DNA of 64,000 nt from Galeruca laticollis. Taxonomy: Eukaryota > Arthropoda > Insecta > Coleoptera > Chrysomelidae. Shown piece by piece: positions 36,530 through 48,353 of the stretch; position 1 is the first letter of the stretch; each line of letters opens with the position of its first letter. The notes beneath the pieces are model-generated. The model had not been told where the DNA came from. It ran no database searches and worked only from the letters and a program-made list of their open reading frames with translations. The position numbers and the translations under genes are program-made. The stretch is taken from assembly GCA_963921935.1 (NCBI GenBank), contig OY998177.1:12375280-12439279 (forward strand), given 5' to 3'.

Positions 36530-37466
36530 ACAAGGGTAAAAGTTTGCCATTTAACAAAAAGGGTACTAATTAATAGTTATGAAACTATATCTACTGATAT
36601 ATGATAATAAATCAACAATCAAGTATTAGAGTTACGGTTAGAATGTTTTATGCACAGTTGGTATAATTACTGCATGTTTATAAGAACATTCAAAACTATT
36701 GTCTGATGCAGCTGTTGAACAAGATAATTTCCATATAATAGTTTAGGAGGAATCTGTATAGCACGAAATGAGATTATTTCCGAACGTCTTCCACAGAAAG
36801 GCTTGTGTAAGATGTTGCCCCATCTTGTTCGGCTGAGAAAAGTCATCTACAAATTGTCGGAATAATTTTTGGAGCTGCAATTTTCAACTTTTCTATTATT
36901 CAATAGTATTAGCTGTGAAATAACGCAATTGAACCCAAGACAAATATTGATCATCATCATCAATAAATGTAGATAACGACTACCTAATGACCTATAAAAT
37001 ATCATTAAGACTAATTTAGTAGATAAATCTTCCCACAAAATTCAGTTGGGCAGATGATTCCTCGTTCAATATCATAAAAGTAAACAGAATTTGAGCTCCA
37101 GGGTAAATCCGATTACACGCGATACCAATACACGTTTATGAGTAACTTGTAACCTGTCAGTCAGCCCTATAAAAAGAATTCAGTGGTTGGCCTGAAAACA
37201 CTCAACGGAATACTATGTTATCATCGACGGAATGTCAACTAGACGTAATATCACCCTAATTCCTCGATTAATTTGAACAGATATTTCGGTATTTGAAACA
37301 ATATTCATGTAAGGTTGATAAAAAGTATATACACTACTGTCCAAAATTAACGCACCACATCAAATGTTCCATAAGTTGGAACCCAATTTTCTTCTGAACC
37401 GTTGTTGTTGATTGGATTTCGATGATTTTATTTTCATATTATCTATTTCTAAAGAATAACTATACC
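36530..37466. other. Non-coding stretch with a Tc1-like end
   Basis: Only one feature is recognised: tacactactgtccaaaatta at 37331-37350 followed by acgcacc, the typical start of Tc1/mariner terminal repeats in insects (TA flanked). No inverted partner was found nearby. Confidence 0.45.
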
Positions 37467-37488
37467 ATATATATATATATATATATAT
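37467..37488. repeat. (TA)n microsatellite
   Basis: 22 bases of AT dinucleotide at the left edge of the palindrome. Confidence 0.9.
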
Positions 37489-37552
37489 GTATGTATATGA
37501 AGAGATTCTTAGGTAATTCACGCAAAAAGAAAAAAGGCTACTGAAACAGAGT

Positions 37553-37608
37553 GGTAACCGCGGACATGCATGTTTCTAGCTCATTTGCCTTCTTCAGCAC
37601 GGTATAAC
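37553..37608 (-). ncRNA. Hammerhead ribozyme-like motif, left arm
   Basis: Minus strand: stem I 5' half CCGTG, core CTGAAGA, a short stem II (GGC with GCT), GAAA, stem III ACATGCATGT (self-complementary), cleavage triplet GTC, and stem I 3' half CGCGG pairing with CCGTG over 5 bp (one G.U). An outer GGT/ACC pair closes stem I beyond an internal loop. The pair next to the core in stem II is A.A instead of G-C, which would weaken activity. Confidence 0.6.
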
Positions 37609-37815
37609 CAAATAAGGATATGAAATTTGAGAGCAAAGATGTTAATCGAAACATGGGAAAACACAAAACAACGGACTTCAGCTGGAAAACGAAACGCTCG
37701 GAATCTTCCAATTGAAGGCACAAATGAGCGTTTGGTTTCCCTGCTGAAATCCGTTGTTTTGTGTTTTCCCATGTTTCGATTAACATCTTTGCTCCCAAAT
37801 TTCACATCCTTATTT

Positions 37816-37872
37816 GGTTATACCGTGCTGAAGAAGGCAAGTGAGCTAGAAACATGCATGTCCGCGGTTACC
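37816..37872 (+). ncRNA. Hammerhead ribozyme-like motif, right arm
   Basis: Mirror of the left-arm motif on the plus strand: CCGTG at 37823-37827, CTGAAGA at 37828-37834, GAAA at 37849-37852, CATGCATG at 37853-37860, GTC ending at 37862, CGCGG at 37863-37867. All invariant core bases of a type I hammerhead are present. Short stem III suggests action as a dimer, as known for Penelope and retrozyme hammerheads. Confidence 0.6.
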
Positions 37873-37933
37873 ACTCTGTTTCAGTAGCCCTTTTTCTTTT
37901 TGCATGAATTACCCCCAAGAATCTCTTTATGAT

Positions 37934-38043
<110 letters not shown>

Positions 38044-38077
38044 AATTATTTGTTTTTCTTTAACATTGTATATAATA

Positions 38078-38321
38078 TTTTTTCATTTTTCTTGGGCATC
38101 AGGTTAATCGTAAATTCTGTATCCATTTAGATATATTTTTATTCGACGTTTCGCTCCTTCGTTCGGAGCATTTTCAGAAAATTTTACAATTGCTGTTGTT
38201 AAACAATAAATTGAAAACGATTGTGCAATGCTCCGAACGAAGGAGCGAAACGTTAAATAAAAATATACCTAAATGGATACAGAATTTACGATTTAGCTGA
38301 TGCCCAAGAAAAATGAAAAAA

Positions 38322-38324
<3 letters not shown>
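38078..38324. repeat. Second foldback insert, Penelope-end type
   Basis: Arms of about 95 bases (outer gggcatcaggttaatcgtaa, inner gctccttcgttcggagc) flank a loop of about 55 bases. On the minus strand (38145-38177) CTGA is followed by a GCTCC...GGAGC hairpin, GAAAC and GTC. This is hammerhead-like, but the core reads CTGAAAA, so the invariant G is missing. The plus-strand arm (38226-38254) keeps the hairpin and GAAAC but lacks CTGA. Head-to-head termini of this type are common for Penelope-like elements. Confidence 0.75.

Positions 38325-38362
<38 letters not shown>
38325..38362. repeat. (TA)n microsatellite
   Basis: 38 bases of TA dinucleotide. Confidence 0.95.
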
Positions 38363-38365
<3 letters not shown>

Positions 38366-38573
38366 AAGCAAACAAGAAGTTAGTCTCGACTGACAGCAAA
38401 ACTCCTAAATATTTTGGATGCAGTCAGGGGCCAGTAATCAAACTATGCGAATATTGTGTGGACTATTTTATTAAAGTCGAGCTTTCGAAACAGTTCGTTT
38501 CTTTTTCAAGACAACTGAAATAATATTATACTAATTAATTGACAATTAATATATATAATATATATTTATATAT

Positions 38574-38582
<9 letters not shown>
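38363..38582 (-). mobile_element. Probable Penelope-like terminal fragment
   Basis: No coding sequence. On the minus strand (about 38480-38515) a GAAAC-GAACT-GTTTC hairpin is followed by GAAAGC and CGAC, the same arrangement as the other Penelope-type ends in this window. The insert lies between two (TA)n arrays. Confidence 0.35.

Positions 38583-38639
<57 letters not shown>
38583..38639. repeat. (TA)n microsatellite
   Basis: 57 bases of AT dinucleotide, directly at the left edge of the LINE fragment. Confidence 0.95.
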
Positions 38640-38641
<2 letters not shown>

Positions 38642-39759
38642 AGAGGTTAGACAGGAAAATTAGGACCCTAATAACCAAACATGGCATGCTGCACCCTAAC
38701 TTAGCTATCGAGCGCATATATTTGCCACCATTAGAGGGAGGACGAGGACTAACTAGCCTTGTGGCGGCCAATCTGAAAGAAAGGGAAAAATTAATAAAAT
38801 ACTTCCGAAATACAAACTCACCAGTTTATAAAAGAGTGGCGGTATGGGACAAAAAAATCACAGCCCTTAACGTTGCTAATCCTGCGCCTCCTGAAACAGA
38901 GAACCAATTAGAACAAATGAGAATAAGTTGGCAAGGAAAAGCGCTACACGGAAGGTTTTACACTTCTCTACATCAAACAGAAGTAGATATGAAAGCATCC
39001 AATACTTACCAAGTGGCAGGATACCTCTTCCCGGAAACCGAAGGAACAATGTTGGCGATACAGGATCAAGTCATTAGAACCCGAACGTACTCCAAACACA
39101 TATTGGAACAACAAGTTGAGACCACCAAATGTAGACACTAGCGAAGAGACTATTCAACATTTGTCATCTGGCTGCACAACAATTGCTGCTACCAGATACC
39201 TGGAACGACACAACAATATGGGCAAAGTCGTTCACATATTAATATGCAAAGAGGTCTGTTGAATAATTTTACCGCACACCACAAATATGTGCCGCAACTC
39301 GTACTTCAAAACAACACCGTGTAAATTTACTGGGATTTCACAGTTGTTACAGATAGACCTGTGGAGCACAACCGGCCAGACATGGTGATTTGGGATGAAA
39401 GTGATAACACAGCCATCATAATTGACTCGGCAGTGCCGCAGGACTACAATATATCTAAAGCATATGCCGAAAAAATAACTTAATATGGAGCGCTTGCACA
39501 AGAGATGAAATTGATTTGAAACTTGGAGAAGGTAAAAATAGTCCCTTTAATTATAAGCGCGAACGGCCTTGTACATACAAAAACAGTACGACACATAAAA
39601 TAACTGGACTTACCTAAAAACACCGTAATGTGGATGCAAAAGGCCGTAATACTTGGAAGTGTTGGAATCATCCGGCGGATCATCTCCCCCTATTGGCAAT
39701 GGTAGTGCCCTTGGCTGCGTAGTGGCCCGGACATTATCAAATACCACCGAAAAGGTGTG

Positions 39760-39762
<3 letters not shown>
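38640..39762 (+). pseudogene. R2/R4-superclade LINE, 3' end with restriction-like endonuclease
   Basis: The first frame (38641-39141) reads LDRKIRTLITKHGMLHP, then IERIYLPPLEGGRGL. This is the thumb-side conserved block of R2/R4/Dong-type polymerases. It continues through SWQGKALHGRF and QDQVIRTRTYSKH. A frameshift near 39110 leads to SEETIQHLSSGC and RYLERHNNMGKVVH, the remnant of the CCHC region (its first cysteines lost). Another shift leads to the restriction-like endonuclease: RPD at 39372-39381 followed 14 residues later by the Asp of IIDSAVPQDYN (39412-39450), then IPL-type core and a C-terminal RRIISPYWQW ending near 39700. The 5' two thirds of the element are missing. It sits exactly between two (TA)n arrays. 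Confidence 0.75.

Positions 39763-39842
<80 letters not shown>
39763..39842. repeat. (TA)n microsatellite
   Basis: About 80 bases of AT dinucleotide at the 3' end of the LINE fragment. Confidence 0.95.
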
Positions 39843-39846
<4 letters not shown>

Positions 39847-42058
39847 GAAATTATAATGCTAAAAACTGTATATATAATATAACATTGATGCAATAATGGC
39901 GTAACATAGCAGAAAATCAAAAATTCATAATGATGTTCATATATTTATCAAAAAAAACACATGTACTAATTACTGCACATACTGCACATATTATATATAA
40001 AAAAAAGAATAAAAATTATTACCTATTTATTAGCTATATCTTCAAGAAGTATCAGCAAAACTTCAAATGCGATTATCTCAAAACGTCCGTTTTGGAGTTT
40101 CGCCGCTATTGTTCTCACCAGGCGATATCTAACACGAGTCAATTACAATTTGAGATATTAATGAGTATAAGATTATTGAAAGGAAAACTATTCGAGAGTC
40201 AAATTTAAACTAAATCAAACTAAAGAAATTCATTTAAACTTTATAACGTATTTTGTACATATATACATGACACCGATATAATAAGAATTCAAACTATTTA
40301 AGAGAAAAATTTAAAATTTATTGAATACAAATATTTTAGATCATAATTCTTTTTCATCAAAATTCAATATTAAGATCTGGCACTTATTGTTGAAGGAATC
40401 ATATGAATATTTAACCTTGTGAACTCAACATCCTGAGAAGCTGAGTGCTCATTTAAAAAAAAATTTTAATAATTAAAAGAGATATAAAAGTAAGTGCACT
40501 GTGTGACATTATTGAACCTTAATAATTTTTTTAAATATACTGGAGCAAATAAAAAAACCTTATTGGAATCGAAGATATAACATATAATTAAATTCATATG
40601 AAATAAACTACAATAAAATTTATTACAGTACTCCTATTTTAAATTTTAAAGAATTCACTTAATATATTCTTATGCAATACTTTTGGCAAACCCTGTTTTG
40701 TCTATGTACTCAATATAATTAAGGAACTCTGTATACATAAAATTTGACACTATTTAATTTCTGAAGACATTCCGATGACAATTCAAAAGATATTCAAGGT
40801 TAGAGAAATAAATAGTCATTTCAAGGTATTCAGTTAATAAAAGAAATCAAATCTATTTATAGTAAGGAGATAAAAATTTAGTTTTTTTTGAAAGAAGAGA
40901 AGGTTTGGTAACCACGATATAATTTGGGTTGTTTATTGAAAAAAATATTCATTAACGTTGAATCCTCCGAAGAGAGAACTTCTAAGTAGGAGCTCTCCAA
41001 AGAGTAACATATAATGTTAGATATATTCAAAAATTTTGTATTATAATAATTTCAACAGTGATTAATAATAGAAAGCATTATTCGATAACCCATTTAAATT
41101 ATGTGCGTGAGTGATAAAGAAACTTTGTCAAGATTGAAGCAGAGGTGTAAGATCCAGAATTCTGAAGTTTTTAGAATTGTACGAGCTGACTGTTATCATC
41201 GAATACTGGTGAGTCCACTCCAGAATTATCATTTAATTGGAAGATTCAGGCCTTAAAAATGAATTGAATTATAGATGCATCTAAACTTTTCAATTCGCAT
41301 AGAATATTAAATAGTTTGTATATACAATCAAATAAAGTCATTTCAGATATTTGACAAGTCAAGTGAAATTGATTGAACTCTTTCAAAAATTCTTTATAAA
41401 ACTTTTGGTTTTAGAGATAAGACGTTATAGTTTGTAGGTTGTTAATTTAGTTCATATCTGGGAAGATACGAGTCGGTTCTTTATTGTTGTAAAAAAAGGA
41501 AAACTAAATTTTAAAATTTATTTGATTTATAATTGTAAATTTGTTACTCACATTTATAACATTCAAACCATTCAAGAACGATGATAAAAATTAAACATAT
41601 TTATCAAATTTAGAAATTTTATTTGAAAAGTGACAATTGTGTATTATTGGTGACATACAAGTCATTTATACATTGTCAATGTCAAACAAAGAAATTGAAT
41701 AGCCTTTATAGTCTTGAACAAACAGTCACATTATATTACTAGATAGATCAAACAAAACAAAGAAATTTATATAAAATTTTTATTTTCAATATCGCATTGA
41801 ACCCACCTTGAGGTAAGAGTGATTCGGATATTTTATGTTAAATTTATCTTTAAATTAATTACAATTTGATAGCCGGGAAATTTTTGACAACTACTGTCAA
41901 CCTTTGAGATACATAATATATGCCGTTTAAGCTTTGTTTGCAATATAATAAAAATACGCTGCTTAAGCTACGTATACAATAATTGTCGCTGCAACGTACA
42001 GCAATGCTAATAAAATGAAACAGTTAAAAAAAACATCTCACATAATATTAGACCATAT

Positions 42059-42060
<2 letters not shown>
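39843..42060. other. AT-rich non-coding stretch
   Basis: 2.2 kb without recognisable coding motif, terminal repeat or RNA gene on either strand. Confidence 0.55.
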
Positions 42061-42114
<54 letters not shown>

Positions 42115-42115
42115 T

Positions 42116-42174
<59 letters not shown>
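42061..42174. repeat. (TA)n microsatellite
   Basis: 114 bases of AT dinucleotide with a few ttta interruptions, at the left edge of the 355-bp satellite. Confidence 0.95.
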
Positions 42175-42176
<2 letters not shown>

Positions 42177-42797
42177 ATGTGCGTAATAGTGCGTGACATA
42201 TGAACAATAAGCAACGAATAGATTAGTGGGTATTGCACGCAAATAGAAGAAGGGGCTACTGAAAAGAGTGGTAACCGCAGACATGCATGTTTCTGGCTCA
42301 TTAGCCGTCATTGGTACGGTAGAACCAAAAAAAGATGTGAAACATGGGAGCAAAGGTGTTGAATGAAACATGAGAAAATATAACAGAATTCAGAAGGATA
42401 GTCAAACACAACATTTGTGTCAGTAATATTAGAAGATCTCGAATATTCGAGACCACAACCAACATAGACACGGAGGTGCATAGAACACTCCCGTCTGAAA
42501 CTTCCGACCCAGATTAATGAAATAACAACAAGATGTACGAATAGTGCGTGACATATGAACAATAAGCAACGAATAGATTAGAGGGTATTGCACGCAAATA
42601 GAAGAAGGGGCTACTGAAAAGAGTGGTAACCGCAAACATACATGTTTTTGGCTCATTAGCCGTCATCGGTACGTTACAACCAAAAAAAGATGTGAAACAT
42701 GGGAGCAAAGGTGTTGAATGGAACATGAGAAAATATAACAGAATTCAGAAGGATAGTCAAACACAACATTTACAATACCCACTAATCTATTCGTTGC
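42175..42797 (+). repeat. 355-bp satellite, two units (left cluster)
   Basis: gcaacgaatagattag recurs at 42211 and 42566, giving a period of 355. Each unit holds gggctactgaaaagagtgg, the hammerhead-like segment, agcaaaggtgttgaatg, and (first unit) tcgaatattcgag and acactcccgtctg. The last 25 bases (42772-42797) are an inverted scrap of the unit start. Units here differ from those at 50 kb at roughly one base in fifteen. Frames through this repeat are not genes. Confidence 0.9.
42270..42326 (-). ncRNA. Hammerhead-like motif in satellite unit (decayed core)
   Basis: Stem I CCGTA/TGCGG pairs over 5 bp, stem II GGCT-AATG-AGCC pairs over 4 bp, GAAA, ACATGCATGT and GTC are present. The core reads CCAATGA where CTGANGA is needed, so cleavage is not expected. 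The next unit (42625-42681) is further decayed. Confidence 0.45.
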
Positions 42798-43112
42798 ACA
42801 AGAGAAATAGAGTTCATATTTGGTTTCTTCTTGACTCTGGAGATTATACATGTGAAAAGATCGTGGCTACGATCGAAATAAATCGGAACTCAGGATTAAA
42901 GAATGACGAATTGTGAATTATTTCACCAGTTAAGTACCACAATTAATGGTAATATGTATCAACAGTCATCAAAACTATGATAAGGTAATTTTATTCAGTA
43001 TTACCAAGTTCTGGACGATAGAACAAATTATATTCACTTTTTGTTTAAAATACGAGTTATTATTTTGTTATTTCTTATTTCAGTACTTTGTTGATTACTT
43101 TGGTTAACTTAT
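42798..43112. other. Non-coding stretch left of the gypsy element
   Basis: No gene recognised. It replaces the expected U3 part of the 5' LTR, since nothing here matches 49418-49560. Confidence 0.5.
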
Positions 43113-43210
43113 TATAGTCAGTCTAGAATTTACTTCGAATCTTGGAACTTGTACCTTTTGTTGAATAAATTATTTTTTAAAAAACCTTTTTCCGTGTGTA
43201 AAAAGTTATT
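43113..43210 (+). repeat. 5' LTR remnant (R-U5 part)
   Basis: About 98 bases matching the end of the 3' LTR (49558-49655) with roughly six mismatches by eye, from tatagtcagtctagaattta to gtaaaaagttatt. The U3 part is missing. Confidence 0.8.
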
Positions 43211-43228
43211 TGGAGCAGTCAGTAGGAT
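43211..43228 (+). other. Primer-binding site
   Basis: tggagcagtcagtaggat follows the LTR directly and resembles the serine-tRNA primer site used by the 17.6/297 gypsy group (recalled pattern TGGCGCAGTCGGTAGGAT). Confidence 0.55.
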
Positions 43229-43445
43229 ATATTAAACGGGCGTTAGTAAATATAACAATCGGTTCGTATCAACGATTTATTAACATACCTTAAGTGAATT
43301 ATTGGGACTCTTGGTTAAGTGAATTGAGTAGCTTAACTCGAAGACAGTTGGCTCGTACGAAGAGGAATTTCAAGGGAACATTGGTAATTCCAACTACAGT
43401 TCAACTAGATGGCGAAAGCAGTCCTAATTTTCATGTAAGTACTTT

Positions 43446-44624
43446 ATGTCGTATAGAAATAATTGTTTATTCAATTCAGAAAGTTCTGACAACTCCGATT
43501 CTGATTTAGATTCTGGCTCACAAACATATCGTAACCGTAAAATAAATATTGAATTATCAAAACCTAGATTTAAATTAAATACATTATACAAAATGCCGGT
43601 AGATCAAGTGGTACCGCAATTGAAAAAGGAATATCTGGACACGATTCCAGAATTCCATGGCGAAAATGCTTTATTACATAGATTCATAGAAATTTCTGGA
43701 ATATTAGTAAATCAATTTTACAATACAGTAGACTTACCAGACTTTCAGAATGAATATTTGATGTCTAGTATTTTATCTAAAATTAAAGACCAAGCCGCAA
43801 TAAATATTTCAGCTTGTAGTATTTCAAATATGAAAGATGCTTTATTAAATACATAGGCAGATAAACGAGACATTTACACGTTGAGTATTGAAATATCGGA
43901 ATTAAAGCAAGGAAATGAATCACCTTTTGACTTTTACAATAGGATACAGCATCTTCCAAATCTACAAACATCATTATTAATGACACGCTCTAATGCAAAT
44001 GAACAAGCCATTTTAGGCAATTATTTCAGAAAATTAGCACTAAGAGTATTATTGCGCGGTTTAAAGGAACCTCTCGGTACACTAATGCGTACCAAGAATC
44101 CTAGCGATCTAAATTCAGCTTTAAATGTTCTAACGAATGACTTTCAAGTTTATTTACGTAATAATAACAACAATGCAAATCTAAAAAATTCATTTAATAA
44201 GCCTAAGTCACAATTTAATGTTACATCACATAATAAAAATAATTATCCTAATAATAATCAAACGGTAAGCAGACCAAATTTACAACATAATTATCAACCA
44301 CAATTTAATAGAAATTTCAACAATGAAAACAATTTACCTAGTACAATTAGAGATACAAATTTTCAGAATAGAAATACTAATGTTTTCAAACCTAGTAGAA
44401 ATTATCAATTTCAAAAACCTACTCCAATGAGTATATCTACTTCTAATACGTACAATAAACCAAATGTACAGAATAAAAATAATGGCCAAAATCAATCGCA
44501 TTTCGTAGGTAATAGAAAAATTTTTATTCCGGAAGAATTGCATAATATGGACGATACTGAACGTCACACTGATGTTGAAGATTATTTTTTAGACGAAATT
44601 GCCTCGGAAGAGACAAACACGTAG
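43446..44624 (+). pseudogene. Gypsy gag
   Basis: Two frames (43446-43856 and 43881-44624) in the same order as errantivirus gag: an N-terminal helical domain (ENALLHRFIEISGIL, INISACSISNMKDALLN), a central domain with SPFDFYNRIQ and RVLLRGLKEPLG, and a long Asn/Gln-rich tail. No zinc knuckle is present. A single TAG at 43854-43856 separates the halves. The protein would form the capsid. Confidence 0.7.
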
Positions 44625-44626
44625 AA

Positions 44627-45418
44627 ATGTTTAATTTCACGAATTATGAAAGTGAATTACCGTACATAATATTCCCTGAACATAATTTAAAAGTAATGAT
44701 TGACACAGGTAGTACAAAATCTTTTGTAACACCTGAAATTGCAAAGAAATATTGTTCAAAATCGACTATGAAAAAATCCTTTAAAGTTACTTCTGCTTTA
44801 GGTTCAAGTCAACAAAATTATTGTACAGTAATTCCATCTTCAAAGATATTTAAGATGAAAAATAAAATGAACTTAGAATATTGTATATTCAAATTTTACA
44901 ATCATTTTGATTGCTGATTAGGTTTAGATAATTTGAAAAAATTGAATGCAACTATTGATTTAGTAAATAATGTTTTAATTACGCCTTATAGTGAAATAAA
45001 AATGAATTATTTTAAAATCAGAAGCGAGAACACGAATTGTATAGTAGTGTCTCCGCGAACTGAACCAATAATTCAATTGAATATTGATAATATTAATAAT
45101 GGCGATATAATTATACCTTATACAAAAATAGGAAAATTAGAAATTCCCGAATGTCTCACAAAAGCGGAAAATAGTCAAGCTGTATGTACTATTTCAAATC
45201 CGTCTGAGTCATATTTTAAAGTAGATTTAAGTGCTCCCTTAGAGGTTGAACAGTTCGACGAATACGAACAAATCTTGAGCCCTAATTTTAATTCTATTTA
45301 TGCAGAAAAATTCAAATTTGATATAAATAAAGTTCGAACAGAACATATGAATTCTGAAAAACGCAATCCTATTCTTAAATTAATTACAGAATATTCTGTC
45401 ATTTTTCATTCATGTTGA
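44627..45418 (+). pseudogene. Gypsy protease region
   Basis: VMIDTGSTKSFV (about 44693-44730) carries the catalytic Asp of a retroviral aspartic protease. A TGA near 44917 interrupts the flap region just before GLDNLKKLNA. The rest to 45418 is the conserved linker that precedes the polymerase in gypsy elements (VVSPRTEPIIQL, and EHMNSEKRNPILKLI). Confidence 0.7.
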
Positions 45419-46743
45419 TGGTAATCAACTAACTTTTACGAGTGAAATAAAGCATCAAATAAAAACTACAAATGATGTACCTATTTATACTAAATCGTAC
45501 AGATATCCGGAAGTATATAAAAAAGGAGTCCAAAATCAAATACAGAGTACGTTAGATCAAAATATTATAAGAGCCTCATCCTCACAGTGGCCGAGTAGTA
45601 TTTGGATAGTTCCCAAAAAAATTAGACTCTACCGGTAAACAAAAATTCAGAGTCGTCGTAGACCATCGCAAGCGTAACGAAATAACTATTGGAGATAGAT
45701 ATCCATTACCAAACATAACTGATCTATTGGATTAATTGGGACGTTGGCAATACTTCACCTTGGATCTTGCCTCCGGATTTCACCAAATTGAGTTGCCTGA
45801 AGAAGATATACCCAAAACGGCTTTTACTACTGGAAATGGCCACTGAGAATTTTTGAGAATGCCATTCGGACTAAAGGGAGCTCCTGCAACTTTCCAAAGA
45901 GTGATGGACAACATTTTAAGAGGTATCCAAAACGAAAAATCTTTAGTTTATCTTGACGATATCATTATATTTAGTACAAGCTTGCAAGAACACATAAATA
46001 ATTTAAAAGAAGTATTTAAGAGGTTACGCGAATCGAATTTCGAAATACAAATTGACAAATCCGAATTTTTGAGGAAAGAAGTAGCTTGTTTAGGACATAT
46101 TGTTACCCCTGAAGCTGTAAAACCAAATCCTGATAAAATAAGTGCTATTCAAAAATTTTCCATACCAAAAACTAGTAAAGAGATTGAAGCTTTTCTCGGA
46201 TATCTTGGATATTATAGAAAATTCATTAAAGATTTTTCAAAACTGACTAAACCTTCAACTAATCGTTTTAAGAAAAATGCAGTAATTAACATTAAAGATC
46301 CTGATTGTATTAATTGTTTTGATACTTGTAGAAATATGTTATTAAATTATCCTATTTTACAATACCCGGACTTTTCTCATCCATTAAATCTCACAACAGA
46401 CGCAAGCAATTTTGCACTAGACGCTGTTCTCAGCCAAGGAAAAATCGGAACCGATTTACCTGTGGCAAATGCTAGCAGAACACTTAATGATTCTGAAGTA
46501 AATTATTTAACAATTGAAAAGGAACTCCTTGCAATTGTTTGGGCTGAAGAATATTTCCGCCCATATCTTTTCGGAAGAAAATTCACTATAGTAACAGATC
46601 ATAAACCACTTCAATGGTTATTTTCTTTGAAAGAACCCAATTCTAAATTAGTTAGATGGCGGTTGAAACTCGAAGAATACGACTATGACATAGTGTACAA
46701 GAAAGGTGCACTAATAGTGACTGTTTATCACGAATTCAACTAA
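45419..46743 (+). pseudogene. Gypsy reverse transcriptase and RNase H
   Basis: SYRYPEVYKKGV and SSSQWPSSIWIVPKK open the polymerase, followed by a one-base shift near 45625, VVVDHRKRN, a stop inside LLD-LGR, FTLDLASGFHQI (motif A), a stop before FLRMPFGLKGAPATFQ, and YLDD at about 45949-45960. RNase H begins near 46395 (TTDASNFALDAVL) with IEKELLAIVWA and the closing RWRLKLEEYDYDIVYKKG, after which the usual NVADALSR reads VTVYHEFN, so the junction with integrase is damaged. Confidence 0.85.
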
Positions 46744-46975
46744 ATATGAATGAAGTAAATTCTTCGGATAATCCTCCCGAAAAATTATTAGTTTATATGG
46801 AAAAATTTAATGAGTCACTTTCAAATAATACTAAGAATAAAAATGTAGGAACCGAATCACTTATTGTAGAAGCTGAAGATTTTAATGACGAAATCAATGA
46901 CGATGATAATACTATTTATTCACACTAACAGAAAATCCTATTGCAGGAATACCTTTTTAGGAATCTGCAGTAAAT

Positions 46976-48310
46976 GTGGGAAAAAAACAAATTATATTCT
47001 CTGAAGTAAATTTTGAACCAGCTATACCAACTATAATTAAATTATATGAAACTAAGCAAAGAATTCTAGCACAATTTTCTAAAAATAACTTTGAACAAGA
47101 CGTAATAAATTTTGTTAAAGAATATATAGCACCAAAAGCAAAATATCATATTTATTTTGAAGATCCCTTATACGAAAAATTCAACACTGTTATACAAACA
47201 TATTTCAAAAATTCACACATTTCATTTATCAAATGTAATAAATAATTAAATGACTTCCCACTAAATGGAATCAAAAAAGTAATACAAAACTATCATGAAA
47301 GTATACGGAATCATAGAGGATTAGATGAAACTAGAAATAATATAAACTCTGGATACTATTGGCCCAATCAAAGATCTTCTATTCAAACGTACATTAACGA
47401 ATGCGAAATATGTCAAATAACAAAATTTGATCACAAACCCCTGAAACCATATTTTAATATTACCCCCACAGCTATTAAACCATTTCAAATAATACATTTA
47501 GACACTATTACTTTAGAAAATACGAAATTTCTAACTATTATTTACTCATTTTCAAAATACGGGCAGTTGTATAAATTGAACTCAGCCCAAGGTATAGAGA
47601 TAGTTAATAATTTAAATAGATATTTCACACATCATTGTATACCGGAACAAATAATATCCGATAACGGAACAGAATTAAAAAATAGTTTAGTAAAAGATTT
47701 ATTAGAAACTCTTAAAATTCAAATTCATTTTATCAGTTCACAACATCCTGAAGCAAACGGCATTGCCGAACGATTTCATTCAACAATTATTGAACACATT
47801 AGACTTTTAAATAATCAGAACGAATGTAAGAAAAAACCTATTGAAATAAAAGTAAATTATGCTCTTTTGGCATATAATAATAGTATTCACTCTGTAACGA
47901 AACTAAAACCATACGAAATTATTACAAGTCATTTAGAGAATAACTCTTCTTTTGATTTAGACATTGATCGACAATTAGTAAATAATTATATTCATAATCA
48001 CAAAGAAAAAATGAAATTACTTTATCCTAAAATGAATGAATCATTGTAAGAAACTAAGGATAAAGTTATTTCAAAAGCTATTGAAAGCAGAGAAGATCTT
48101 CCAGACCCTCTACCTACAAAAGTGTTTGTCAAAAATAAGCAGATTAAAAGTAAGACAAAAAATAAATATCATCCTGAAAAAATGAAATCCGTAAACAGAA
48201 AAAATAAAACTGCGAAAATTGTAACACGTCATTTTAATACCGCTGAAGATATTCATATTTCAAATATAAAACGACTTAGGAAGAAACCTTATACTTTCAT
48301 TACAGAATAA
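46976..48310 (+). pseudogene. Gypsy integrase with upstream connector
   Basis: 46976-47245 is a connector (VINFVKEYIAPKAKYHIYF) that has a clear counterpart in the second gypsy copy at 63018-63206. The zinc finger follows at about 47290-47420 (HESIRNHRG with CEICQ). The catalytic core has Asp in HLDTI, Asp in ISDNGTE (about 47655-47676) and Glu in GIAERFHST, so the D,D,E triad is kept. A stop at 48046-48049 precedes the C-terminal basic domain (RKNKTAKIVTRHF, SNIKRLRKKP) ending at 48310. Confidence 0.82.
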
Positions 48311-48353
48311 GTTTAATATTAGAACATTTAAAACAAATTAAGTTTATCTACAC

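Larger units (their letters stand above)
37499..37928. repeat. 430-bp palindrome (foldback) carrying hammerhead modules
   Basis: The left arm starts agagattcttaggtaattc and the right arm ends in its complement with small differences. Arms are about 200 bases, centred near 37711. Both arms contain a segment shared with the 355-bp satellite (agagtggtaaccgc, gacatgcatgtttctagctc). The element is bordered on both sides by (TA)n. Open frames on both strands are mirror images of each other and are not genes. Confidence 0.9.

Noticed and set aside
37538..37887. Three overlapping frames of 74-86 residues
   Set aside because: Both arms of one palindrome read on opposite strands; no codon-level conservation beyond the DNA repeat.
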